The notes under the pieces were generated by a model, which was not told the DNA's origin, did not search any database, and saw only the letters and a program-made list of their open reading frames with translations. The position numbers and the translations under genes were made by a program. This document shows positions 7,725 to 15,043 of a DNA stretch of 52,582 nt, piece by piece (positions within the stretch are counted from its first letter, which is position 1; each line of letters begins with the position of its first letter). The DNA comes from Rhodovastum atsumiense (lineage in GTDB: Bacteria > Pseudomonadota > Alphaproteobacteria > Acetobacterales > Acetobacteraceae), in NCBI GenBank assembly GCA_026225115.1, contig JAMFSE010000064.1:1-52582 (forward strand). The letters run 5' to 3'.

Positions 7725-8999
7725 TTAGACGCCTAGTTTGTCGCGGGTGCGGTAGTACCAGGATCCTAGAACTGTGAGCGGTACCCGTAAGGTTTTGCCG
7801 CCGGGGAAGGGGTAGTAGGGCAGGTTTGCCAGGATGTCGAAGCGGGTGGGCGCGCCGGCGATGGCTTCGGCGACCAGGCGGCCGAGGAGATGGGTCGTGG
7901 TGACGCCGTGGCCGCTGCAGCCATGTGAGTAGTAGACGTTCGGTGACAGGCGGCCGATTTGCGGGAAGCGGGTGAGGGTGAGTGCGAAGTTGCCGCTCCA
8001 GGCATAGTCGATCCGGGCGTCGCGGAGTTCCGGGAAGGTTTTCAGCATGTTCGGCAGGATTTTTGCGCGGATGCTGTCCGGGTCCTGGCCGCCGTAGACG
8101 ATGCCGCCGCCGTAGATGATGCGGTGGTCGGCCGTGCGGCGGTAATAGTCGAGCACGTAGTTGGCATCTTCGACGCAGACGTTGGAGGGCAGCAGGCGCG
8201 TGGCTAGGTTGCCGAGCGGTTCGGTTGCCAGGACCTGGGTGGAGACCGGCATTATTTTATGGCCGATTTCCGGCAACAGCTCGCCGATATAGGCGTTGCA
8301 GCAAACCAGGACATGTTTGGCGCGGACTTCGCCGGCCGCGGTTTTGACGATGGGTGCGTCGCCGGGATTTACCGCGGTGACGCGGGAGTCCTCGAAGATG
8401 CGGCCACCCAGTTGTTCGACGGCGGCGGCTTCGCCTTGCACCAGGTTGAGCGGGTGCAAATGGCCGCCTTTGTGGTCGAGCAGGCCGCCGGCGTAGCGCT
8501 GGGTGGTGACATGTGGGGCGAGGCCGGGTTTGTCGAGCAGGTCGAAGGCGGTCTGGCCGTATTGCGCCCAGATTCTTTTGTCATGCGCGAGGCCGCGCAT
8601 TTGTTTGGCGTTCATGGCCACGAACAGGCCGCCGTCTACCAGGCCGCAACTGATGTTATATTTTTTGACGCGGTCGCGGATGATGTCGCCGCCTTCCATG
8701 GCCATTGCGCCGATGGCGCGGCCGGGGGCCTGGCCGTAGCGTTTGGAGATGACGTCGAGGTCGCGGCTGTAGCCGTTGACAATCTGGCCGCCGTTGCGGC
8801 CCGAGGCGCCCCAGCCGACGCAAGCGGCTTCCAGCACGATGACCGAGAGGCCGCGTTCCAGCAGCTCGATTGCTGCCGACATGCCGGTGAAGCCGGCGCC
8901 GACGATGCAGACATCCGCGGTTTGCGTGCCTTGCAGCGGCGGCCGGGCGTCTTTGCGGTTGGCGGTGGCGGCGTAATAGGACGGGGCGTGTTCGATCAT
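7725..8999 (-). CDS. FAD-dependent amine/amino-acid oxidoreductase (DAO family, PuuB-like)
   Basis: A 424-residue flavoprotein. The FAD-binding dinucleotide fold is CIVGAGFTGMSAAIELLERG at 31-50, followed by GWGASGRNGGQI, a signature of gamma-glutamylputrescine oxidase and related DAO-family enzymes. The C-terminal half has the typical WSGNFALTLTRFPQIGRL and the FAD-contacting YSHGCSGHGV. The ATG at 8999 is chosen because the family N-terminus starts shortly before PSYYAATA; it lies 7 bases after the stop of the small membrane protein upstream. Oxidation of gamma-glutamylputrescine is plausible, but the substrate is inferred. It converges on recR with two bases between stops. Confidence 0.88.
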   Translation of the reverse strand: MIEHAPSYYAATANRKDARPPLQGTQTADVCIVGAGFTGMSAAIELLERGLSVIVLEAACVGWGASGRNGGQIVNGYSRDLDVISKRYGQAPGRAIGAMAMEGGDIIRDRVKKYNISCGLVDGGLFVAMNAKQMRGLAHDKRIWAQYGQTAFDLLDKPGLAPHVTTQRYAGGLLDHKGGHLHPLNLVQGEAAAVEQLGGRIFEDSRVTAVNPGDAPIVKTAAGEVRAKHVLVCCNAYIGELLPEIGHKIMPVSTQVLATEPLGNLATRLLPSNVCVEDANYVLDYYRRTADHRIIYGGGIVYGGQDPDSIRAKILPNMLKTFPELRDARIDYAWSGNFALTLTRFPQIGRLSPNVYYSHGCSGHGVTTTHLLGRLVAEAIAGAPTRFDILANLPYYPFPGGKTLRVPLTVLGSWYYRTRDKLGV

Positions 9000-9006
9000 G
9001 ATGGGT

Positions 9007-9411
9007 TCAAACCTTGTCGCGCGCGCCCAGCATGGCGACGCCGAAGATGGCACCCAGGATGGTCATGGTGATGACCATGGCGCGGACGTTATAAGCGGAG
9101 TTGCGGGCCTGCTGCACGACTTCCACCCACATGTTGTCGCGCGCGGCGGCGATGCGCGCGGGGAGCGGGCCGGTGCCGTTGGTGACGATGGCGGCGGTAT
9201 CTTCATCCACCGCGTTCGGCAGGTTGGCGATGGCGGCGGCTTCTGCGGGGGTGTTCTGGGCGGCCAGGACGGCATCCAGCGCGGCCGATTGGTGCATGGC
9301 GTCAACGACCGGGGCGGGGATCGAGTAACCCGCGAAGGTGCCGATCAATCCGGGAAACAGAAAGGCCGTCAGCAAGAAGCCGATGCGGCCGAAAGAGACA
9401 CCCCTGAGCAT
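9007..9411 (-). CDS. Hypothetical membrane protein with two end-placed TM helices
   Basis: A 134-residue protein with a hydrophobic N-terminus (FLLTAFLFPGLIGTFAGY) and a hydrophobic C-terminus (AMVITMTILGAIFGVAMLGA) enclosing a soluble, Ala-rich middle of about 80 residues. No family is recognised. It probably spans the inner membrane twice with the middle in the periplasm. It is immediately upstream of the FAD oxidoreductase on the same strand, so the two likely form an operon and may work together. Confidence 0.65.
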   Translation of the reverse strand: MLRGVSFGRIGFLLTAFLFPGLIGTFAGYSIPAPVVDAMHQSAALDAVLAAQNTPAEAAAIANLPNAVDEDTAAIVTNGTGPLPARIAAARDNMWVEVVQQARNSAYNVRAMVITMTILGAIFGVAMLGARDKV

Positions 9412-9493
9412 TGTTCCACCTGTGACCTATACGGCAGCAGATGCAAGCGGAGCGCGTGGCAGTCAATGGGACGTTATTTGGCCCATGCCCATG

Positions 9494-9560
9494 CCCCAGA
9501 GTAAAAAAGTCTTTTTGGGGCTTTGCGGGCGGCCAGCCTTCTTCAGAAAAAGAACTGCTT
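9494..9560. repeat. Family A repeat, single long arm (A3)
   Basis: One arm of the long subtype: CCCAGAGTAAAAAAGTC, then the GC-rich insert GCGGGCGGCCAGCC, then TTCTTCAGAAAAAGAACTGC. The insert is the complement of that in A1. Its right end abuts the stop codon of the glycosyltransferase gene (9562-9564). Confidence 0.85.
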
Positions 9561-9561
9561 T

Positions 9562-10311
9562 CTATTCTCTGATATCCTGCCAAGCCTCGGTGAACGGCTT
9601 TTTGCGGAAGGTGGCCCAGAAGAAGTTCATGGAGTAGCGCAGGCCGATGGTGAAGACGCCCTCGCCGACCAGGCGGCGCCCGGAGGATTGGGCGGGCAGG
9701 CGGAAGGTGAATTTGACGCCGCCGACTTTGCTGAGGCGGCGCGCCATGTCGGTATCTTCGCCGTAGAAGCTGAAGCGGAGCGAGGGTTGGCCGAGTTTGA
9801 GCATGGCGTCGCGTTTGACGATGAAATTGCCGCCCTGGAGCATTGAGCCGACGTTGAGCACGAAACGGTTGAAGAGATAGGCGGAGAAGGCGAGGCGGTA
9901 ATAGCCGGCGACGACCAGGTTCACGCGGTGCGGCACACCATAATATATATAGGGGCCGGAGAGGCCGACCAGTTTTTCGTTGCGGGCAAACTGGCGCAGG
10001 ACTTCGGTCAGCCAGCCGGGGGGGATGATGGTATCGGCGTCGATATTGGCGATGAGGGCACCCTGGCTGGCCTCAAAGCCGCACCAGCGAGCTTGTACCA
10101 GGCCTTTGCGGGGCTCATCGACGACCTGCACGCCTTCGATGGCTTCGGCGACTTCGCGGGTACGGTCGGTGCTGGCGTTGTTGACGACGATGATTTCGGC
10201 ATCTTGGCCCATGATTTGTCCGGCGCGGTGGATTTCGTCGCGGATCGCGGTCAGCGAGCGCGTGAGGAGCGCTTCTTCATTATAGGCAGGCACGACGAAA
10301 CTGATTTTCAT
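9562..10311 (-). CDS. Family 2 glycosyltransferase
   Basis: A 249-residue GT-A fold enzyme. It begins MKISFVVPAYNEEALL, has the nucleotide-binding VVNNASTDRT at 42-51, the metal-binding IDADT at 90-94, and an acceptor-side GEDTDMARRLSKVG near 200, replacing the common ED(T/V)E. Cytoplasmic or membrane-associated transfer of a sugar to a lipid or glycan is expected; the sugar is unknown. The ATG at 10311 follows GGAGCGCTGG. The longer open frame upstream lacks the family pattern. It stands alone, with an A repeat at its 3' end. Confidence 0.9.
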   Translation of the reverse strand: MKISFVVPAYNEEALLTRSLTAIRDEIHRAGQIMGQDAEIIVVNNASTDRTREVAEAIEGVQVVDEPRKGLVQARWCGFEASQGALIANIDADTIIPPGWLTEVLRQFARNEKLVGLSGPYIYYGVPHRVNLVVAGYYRLAFSAYLFNRFVLNVGSMLQGGNFIVKRDAMLKLGQPSLRFSFYGEDTDMARRLSKVGGVKFTFRLPAQSSGRRLVGEGVFTIGLRYSMNFFWATFRKKPFTEAWQDIRE

Positions 10312-10433
10312 TTTTCCAGCGCTCCATCCGACTCGGCGCTCCGAGCCCTCTAAAGGGCGGTATGAACAATTGTCTGCGGCACAAAGCGAATGACCATTTG
10401 ATGACAGGCAGAGCGGGGTTTCTGGGCTGCGGG

Positions 10434-10462
10434 TTGACAGCACCCCCTGTGGCAAAGCATAC
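10434..10462 (+). promoter_or_regulatory. Probable sigma-70 type promoter of rpmJ
   Basis: A perfect TTGACA at 10434-10439 is followed after 17 bases by GCATAC (or CATACC with 18). The -10 is weak. It lies 40 bases before the rpmJ ATG. Confidence 0.42.
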
Positions 10463-10500
10463 CGCGCCACCGAATAACATTTTGACCTTGTGAGCCTAAT

Positions 10501-10626
10501 ATGAAGATCCGTAACTCATTGAAATCAGCCAAGACCCGCGACAAGAATTGCCGCGTCGTGCGCCGTCATGGCCGGGTCTATGTGATCAACAAGAAAAACC
10601 CGCGGATGAAAGCTCGCCAGGGCTAA
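10501..10626 (+). CDS. rpmJ: 50S ribosomal protein L36, zinc-less form
   Basis: A 41-residue ribosomal protein reading [20 protein letters not shown] and ending [13 protein letters not shown]. It is the proteobacterial form with a single cysteine instead of the zinc-binding Cys/His set. It is encoded alone with its own terminator, as usual in alphaproteobacteria. Confidence 0.96.
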   Translation: MKIRNSLKSAKTRDKNCRVVRRHGRVYVINKKNPRMKARQG

Positions 10627-10663
10627 GCTCCGCGGCTGACTCCGCGATAGCGAGAGCGTTATT

Positions 10664-10690
10664 AAAACCCGGCCCTGCGCCGGGTTTTTT
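10664..10690 (+). terminator. Rho-independent terminator of rpmJ
   Basis: Stem AAACCCGGC, short loop, stem GCCGGGTTT ending in a run of six T. Confidence 0.92.
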
Positions 10691-10706
10691 GTTGGTACAG
10701 AGGGCA

Positions 10707-10747
10707 AGATGGATTGCCACGGCTGCTTCGCAGCCTCGCAATGACGG
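10707..10747. repeat. Family B repeat (B1), variant loop
   Basis: Ends AGATGGATTGCC and CTCGCAATGACGG with an inner palindrome GGCTGCTTCGCAGCC in place of the usual short loop. It lies 8 bases from the stop of the UbiH-family gene. Confidence 0.85.
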
Positions 10748-10754
10748 CTTGGCG

Positions 10755-11969
10755 CTATTCTCCCATTGCTGTGAGCATGAAGCGGCGTTTTAGGCGGGGC
10801 ATGCGGTTGACGGTGGTCAGCCCTAGGTCGCGCATCAGGCGGAGCGCCGGATTGTTGGTGGAGAACAGGCGGTCCAGCACATCGGTTGCGGCCAGCATGG
10901 CGAGGTTGGCGGGGCGGCGCTGAGCCTGGTATTTTGCGAGCAGCTTTGGGGCGCCGGGATCGTCTGAGCCGGCGATTAGGGCGCCGATGGCGAGTGCGTC
11001 GCGCAGGCCGAGGTTCAGGCCCTGGCCGGCGATCGGGTGGATGCCGTGGGCGGAATCGCCGACCAGCGCCAGGCGCGGGGCGGTGTAGCGGGCGGCGTGC
11101 ATAGCCGATAGCGGGTAGGTCCAGCGCTTGCCGATCAGGCGGATGGCGCCGAGATGCGGGCCGAGGCGCTTGGCGACTTCCGGGGTGAAGCGGGCATCGT
11201 CCATCAAGGCAAGGCGCGCGACCAGGTCGCGCTGGTCGGTGAAGACGATTGCCGACATGTGGGGGTGGGCGTCCGAGCCGCTCATGGGCAGCTGGGCGAA
11301 GGGGCCGCCGGGGAGGAAATGCTCGAGTGCGACGCCGCCGTGCGGTTTTTCATGGGCGATGGCGCAGACCACGGCCGATTGCCGGTAGGGGATGCGGGTG
11401 ACGGGAATCCCGGCCTGAGCCCGGATGCGGCTGTTGCGGCCGGAGGCGTCGATCAGCAGCCGGGCTTTGAAGATCCGGCCGGCGACGCTGACCGTGGCTG
11501 CGTCCCCGGTGAATGAGATTCTGGCTTCGGCCGGGGCCAGTAAGGTGATGTTGGGGGCGGATTGAATCTGCCGGTTGAGGGCGATGCGCAGGGCGCGGGC
11601 CTCGATGATCCAGCCGAAGGGCGCGTCGCCGACGGCGCGGTGGTCGAATTGCAGTTGCAAGGGCGATGCTGGGTAGCCTGGCTTACCGTCCGTCACCTTG
11701 ATGTCGAGGATCGGGCAGGGCTGGTAGGGCAGGTTGTCCCAAAGGCCGGCTTCGTCGAGCAGGCGTTTTGAGCCGGCGGCGATGGCGTAGGCGCGGCCGT
11801 CGAAATCCGGGTGCTCCATTGGGGGAAGTGCGGCCTGGTCGACCAGTAGGATCTTTTTCCCCGACGCGGCGAGTTGGCAGGCAAGCGATCCGCCGACCGG
11901 TCCGGCGCCGATGATGGCGATATCTACGGCGTCGGCAGCGGGTTCTTTAAGGGTTTCAGCGGTATTCAT
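10755..11969 (-). CDS. UbiH/UbiF/COQ6-family FAD monooxygenase
   Basis: A 404-residue flavin hydroxylase, expected to hydroxylate the ring of a ubiquinone precursor at the membrane. The N-terminal FAD motif is IIGAGPVGGSLACQL at 19-33, a DGRAYAIAAGSKRLL segment typical of the family follows near residue 57, and the second FAD motif LVGDSAHGIHPIAGQGLNLG is about 85 residues from the C-terminus. The last segment, TTVNRMPRLKRRFMLTAMG, is the usual UbiH tail. Which ring position it attacks cannot be told from sequence alone. Divergent from the ammonium transporter across 270 bases. Confidence 0.92.
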   Translation of the reverse strand: MNTAETLKEPAADAVDIAIIGAGPVGGSLACQLAASGKKILLVDQAALPPMEHPDFDGRAYAIAAGSKRLLDEAGLWDNLPYQPCPILDIKVTDGKPGYPASPLQLQFDHRAVGDAPFGWIIEARALRIALNRQIQSAPNITLLAPAEARISFTGDAATVSVAGRIFKARLLIDASGRNSRIRAQAGIPVTRIPYRQSAVVCAIAHEKPHGGVALEHFLPGGPFAQLPMSGSDAHPHMSAIVFTDQRDLVARLALMDDARFTPEVAKRLGPHLGAIRLIGKRWTYPLSAMHAARYTAPRLALVGDSAHGIHPIAGQGLNLGLRDALAIGALIAGSDDPGAPKLLAKYQAQRRPANLAMLAATDVLDRLFSTNNPALRLMRDLGLTTVNRMPRLKRRFMLTAMGE

Positions 11970-12136
11970 GCCGCTCTTGTGCCAGAGTCAGCTGGTTGCG
12001 CAACCAGGACCGGACGACTGCCACATTCTAACAATGCTTAAATGCTGTTCAATTAATCGCCTGTGAAATGTGCAGTGTCGTTTCGATGAACAGTTCGTAA
12101 CCCGCGCGACTCGCATATAACGATTGCGTGAAAATT

Positions 12137-12152
12137 TGGCATGGAAGCTGCA
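12137..12152 (+). promoter_or_regulatory. Putative sigma-54 (RpoN) promoter of amtB
   Basis: TGGCATGGAAGCTGCA matches the -24/-12 consensus TGGCACG-N4-TTGCW at all key positions: GG at 12138-12139 and GC at 12150-12151, exactly 12 apart. Transcription would start near 12163, giving a leader of about 77 bases. Nitrogen control of amt genes by NtrC and sigma-54 is well established. I could not make out clear NtrC sites upstream. Confidence 0.65.
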
Positions 12153-12239
12153 AGAGGACTGCCGGACGCAAAGCGTGGCCGTGAATCCGCGCTTGTGTTT
12201 TGTGCAACTTACACGGCTGGGACAGTGGAGACGATTTAA

Positions 12240-13607
12240 ATGATAGTTCAAGCGTTACCGGGCAATTGGCTCGATACAGGCGATAATGCCTGGCAGCTTA
12301 CCGCGGCAACTTTCGTCGGTATTATGAGCATTCCGGGCCTCGCTTTGCTTTATGGCGGCGCGGTCAAAAAGAAATGGGCAGTGAACTCGGCGTTCATGGT
12401 GTTCTACGCGTTTTCCGCGGTGCTGATTGTCTGGGTGCTATGGGCGTATAATATGTCCTTCGGCAAACCCTGGTTTAACATGCCGGGCGGCCTTGGGCCC
12501 TTCCTCGGGCATCCGAGCCCGACGACTTCCGCTGATTTCATGGAAAAAGAAGCGGTTATTCCGTCCGCAGCCGCCTTTATGCCGGCGCTTGGCTACGGCA
12601 TGGCGACGATGGTCTACTTCCAGTTCGTGTTCGCCGCGATTACCCCGATCATTTTGCTGGGCGCCATTCTTGGCCGCATCAGCTTCAAGGCCTGGGTGAT
12701 TTTCGTGCCGCTCTGGACGACCTTCATTTACTCGGTCGGCGCCTACTCACTGTGGGGAGGCGGTTGGCTCAGCTCCTTGGGCGTTATCGACTACTCCGGC
12801 GGTTACGTCATTCATTTGGCCTCCGCGGTTTCCGGCTTCGTTGCTGCAGCTGTAATCGGCCCGCGTCTGCCGCGTGACCGTGAGAGCTTCCATCCGAACT
12901 CCCTGCTGATCACGCTGGCAGGTGCCGGTCTGCTCTGGCTGGGCTGGTCGGGCTTCAACGGCGGCGATCCGTTCACGGCCAATGCCGATGCCGGCGTCGG
13001 CGTGATGAACACCCATACCGCTACCGCCGCGGCGCTGCTGACCTGGGTCGTGCTCGACGTGTTTGCCTATGGCAAGCCTTCGGTGCTCGGCGCTGTTAAC
13101 GGCATGATCACTGGCCTCGTCGCCATTACCCCGGCGGCTGGTTATGTGAACGGTACCGGCGCGATCATCATCGGCGTCGTCGCTGCGACGCTGCCGTGGA
13201 TGACCTGGAACTGGCTCGGCCAAGGCAAGACCGCCTTGTTCCGCAAGGTCGATGACACGCTGGGCGTGATTCATACCCATGGTGTGGCGGCTATTGTCGG
13301 CGGGCTTGGCACCGGTATCCTCGCGGATCCGAAAATGGTGGAGTGGTATGGCACCAAGAGTGACCAGATCGCCGTCACCGGCTGGTGGTATGGCAACTTC
13401 CACCAGCTTATCTGCCAGCTTGAAGGCGCCGGCGCGATCATCGTCTACAACGCGATCGGTACCTTTATCCTGCTGAAGATCATCGGCCTGTTCGTGAACC
13501 TGCGGTTTGACGATGAGACGCTGCTCATCGGCGATGACGCGGTCCATGGTGAAGAGGCCTACGCGATCTACTCTGACGGCCAGAAAATCCCCATCATGGG
13601 CGATTGA
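12240..13607 (+). CDS. amtB: Ammonium transporter (Amt family)
   Basis: A 455-residue inner-membrane channel for ammonium uptake with about 11 hydrophobic helices. The start has the family signature TFVGIMSIPGLALLYGGAV, where Amt proteins carry LM.PGLALFYGG. The pore histidines lie in GGYVIHLASAVSG and in VIHTHGVAAIVGGLGTG. It has no cleavable leader (MIVQALPGNWLDTGDNAW). A PII gene (glnK) usually precedes amtB but is absent here on both sides, so this is a stand-alone copy. It is probably under sigma-54 control and ends with a palindromic element and a strong terminator. Confidence 0.95.
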   Translation: MIVQALPGNWLDTGDNAWQLTAATFVGIMSIPGLALLYGGAVKKKWAVNSAFMVFYAFSAVLIVWVLWAYNMSFGKPWFNMPGGLGPFLGHPSPTTSADFMEKEAVIPSAAAFMPALGYGMATMVYFQFVFAAITPIILLGAILGRISFKAWVIFVPLWTTFIYSVGAYSLWGGGWLSSLGVIDYSGGYVIHLASAVSGFVAAAVIGPRLPRDRESFHPNSLLITLAGAGLLWLGWSGFNGGDPFTANADAGVGVMNTHTATAAALLTWVVLDVFAYGKPSVLGAVNGMITGLVAITPAAGYVNGTGAIIIGVVAATLPWMTWNWLGQGKTALFRKVDDTLGVIHTHGVAAIVGGLGTGILADPKMVEWYGTKSDQIAVTGWWYGNFHQLICQLEGAGAIIVYNAIGTFILLKIIGLFVNLRFDDETLLIGDDAVHGEEAYAIYSDGQKIPIMGD

Positions 13608-13613
13608 GGGCGG

Positions 13614-13728
13614 AATTCTACTCCGCTGGCCATCTGAGGCGTGTTTCTCCGCTTCCGGTGCTCACGTACTGAAGTACGCTGCGCTCCGGTTCTCGAAACC
13701 CGCCACAGCTGACTCAGCGGAGCGAATT
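13614..13728. repeat. Nested inverted-repeat element after amtB
   Basis: Outer arms AATTCTACTCCGCTG (13614-13628) and CAGCGGAGCGAATT (13715-13728) are inverted with one small gap. They enclose the palindrome CGTACTGAAGTACG (13665-13678) within CCGGTGCTCA...GCGCTCCGG flanks. The whole can fold into one branched hairpin and lies between the amtB stop and its terminator. Only one copy is in this window. Confidence 0.7.
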
Positions 13729-13744
13729 TGATAGGACTAAAGAG

Positions 13745-13774
13745 ACCCAGGGTGGAAACCACCCTGGGTTTTTT
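13745..13774 (+). terminator. Rho-independent terminator of amtB
   Basis: Stem ACCCAGGGTGG, loop AAA, stem CCACCCTGGGT, then six T. A very strong hairpin. Confidence 0.94.
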
Positions 13775-13836
13775 GTTGGATTGGATTCTGCCGCGATCTG
13801 CACCATGTATGGGGTGGTTCTGGAGCGGAGTTTCCG

Positions 13837-14613
13837 ATGAGACGGTTTTTCTTGGTTTTGGGGTTGGTTTTTGGCGTCGCGGCGGCGGGGGCAGTGCCGG
13901 CTCTGGCGCAGAGCGATACGCCGCAGCAGTTGCAGACGATGATCGCCAATGGCCAGGCGCAGACGGCGCTGGGCGAGCTTCAAAATATTACGCAGGCGCA
14001 TCCGACCAGCGGGGTTGCCTGGTATCTGACGGCTGAGGCGCAGGATAGCCTGGGCAACGAGGCGGCGGCGCGGTCGGCGCTGGCCAACGCGCAGCGGTTT
14101 GCGCCGGGGCTGCCTTTTGCCAATCCCAGCGCCGTTGCACAGTTGCAGGCGCATTTGAGCGCCAGCCCTGCGCCGGTTCAGCCGGTGCATTCGGGCATCA
14201 GCCCGGGTCTGATCGGCATTATTTTGCTGGTTATCGTGTTCATCGGGGTTAGGATGTTTTTCCGGCGGCGCCGTTTTGTGCAGCCTTATGGCAATCAGGG
14301 CGGGTTTGGGCCGGGGGGGTATGGCCCGGGCGGCCCTGGACCGTATCCGTATAATCAGGGGCCCGGCATGGGGTCTGGCATTGGCGGGTCGTTGCTGGGC
14401 GGGCTTGCGGCCGGCGCCGGGTTTGCGGCGGGTGAACGCGTGCTGGGCGACATGTTTGGCGGGAATAACAATAATACCGGTAGCAATCCGGTGGACCCGG
14501 CCTGGGGCGCGCAGCCGGAGCCGAACCGCGATGATGGCCTGCAGGGCTCGCCGGGGTGGGATTCGGGCTCCACCCCGGATGATAATAATTTCGATCCAGG
14601 GAATGGCTGGTAA
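13837..14613 (+). CDS. Exported single-TM protein with Gly-rich tail
   Basis: A 258-residue protein of unknown function. A signal peptide (MRRFFLVLGLVFGVAAAGAV, cleavage near ALAQ at 25) precedes a TPR-like helical repeat at about 29-108 (QTALGELQNITQAHPTSGVA). A transmembrane helix at about 124-142 is followed by basic residues (RRRR), then a Gly/Pro/Asn-rich cytoplasmic tail. The tail includes GGSLLGGLAAGAGFAAGERV, which resembles the end of the unrelated-looking protein at 19764. It is followed after 24 bases by a small membrane protein, probably in the same operon. Confidence 0.7.
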   Translation: MRRFFLVLGLVFGVAAAGAVPALAQSDTPQQLQTMIANGQAQTALGELQNITQAHPTSGVAWYLTAEAQDSLGNEAAARSALANAQRFAPGLPFANPSAVAQLQAHLSASPAPVQPVHSGISPGLIGIILLVIVFIGVRMFFRRRRFVQPYGNQGGFGPGGYGPGGPGPYPYNQGPGMGSGIGGSLLGGLAAGAGFAAGERVLGDMFGGNNNNTGSNPVDPAWGAQPEPNRDDGLQGSPGWDSGSTPDDNNFDPGNGW

Positions 14614-14637
14614 TCGCGCCAGGATAGGGAGGACGCG

Positions 14638-14964
14638 ATGCCTATCATACTGATTATCCTGAGCTTTCTCGGCGGGGCGCTGATCTGCAATTCGATACCG
14701 CATCTGTCGGCCGGGACCCGGGGCGAGGCGTTTCCCTCACCCTTTGCAAAACCGCCGGGCGTTGGGTTGTCGCCGCCGGTGGTGAATTTTCTGTGGGGCT
14801 TTATCAATCTGTTCATTGGGCTGGCGATCCTGCCGCATATTGTTCTGTTGTCGCCGGTGATGCCGCTGTTCAATAGCGCTTGGCTGGCGTTTGCGATTGG
14901 ATTTTTGATCGCCGGGTTGTTTGTGGCCTGGCATTTTGGCCGGGTACGCGGAAACAGGATTTGA
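14638..14964 (+). CDS. Small membrane protein, three hydrophobic segments
   Basis: A 108-residue protein with hydrophobic stretches at 1-18 (MPIILIILSFLGGALICN), about 49-75 (NFLWGFINLFIGLAILPHIV) and 80-102. No family is recognised. It begins 24 bases after the previous gene with GGGAGGACGCG before its ATG, so it is likely translated from the same message. An inner-membrane partner of the upstream tail-anchored protein is possible but unproven. Confidence 0.65.
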   Translation: MPIILIILSFLGGALICNSIPHLSAGTRGEAFPSPFAKPPGVGLSPPVVNFLWGFINLFIGLAILPHIVLLSPVMPLFNSAWLAFAIGFLIAGLFVAWHFGRVRGNRI

Positions 14965-15043
14965 GCGAGGGCCAACGGGCCTGATCGCCTGTGGATGACA
15001 TTTTGTTTGGGAATCAGCCGGTTGTGAGGTATATCGCCTGATT

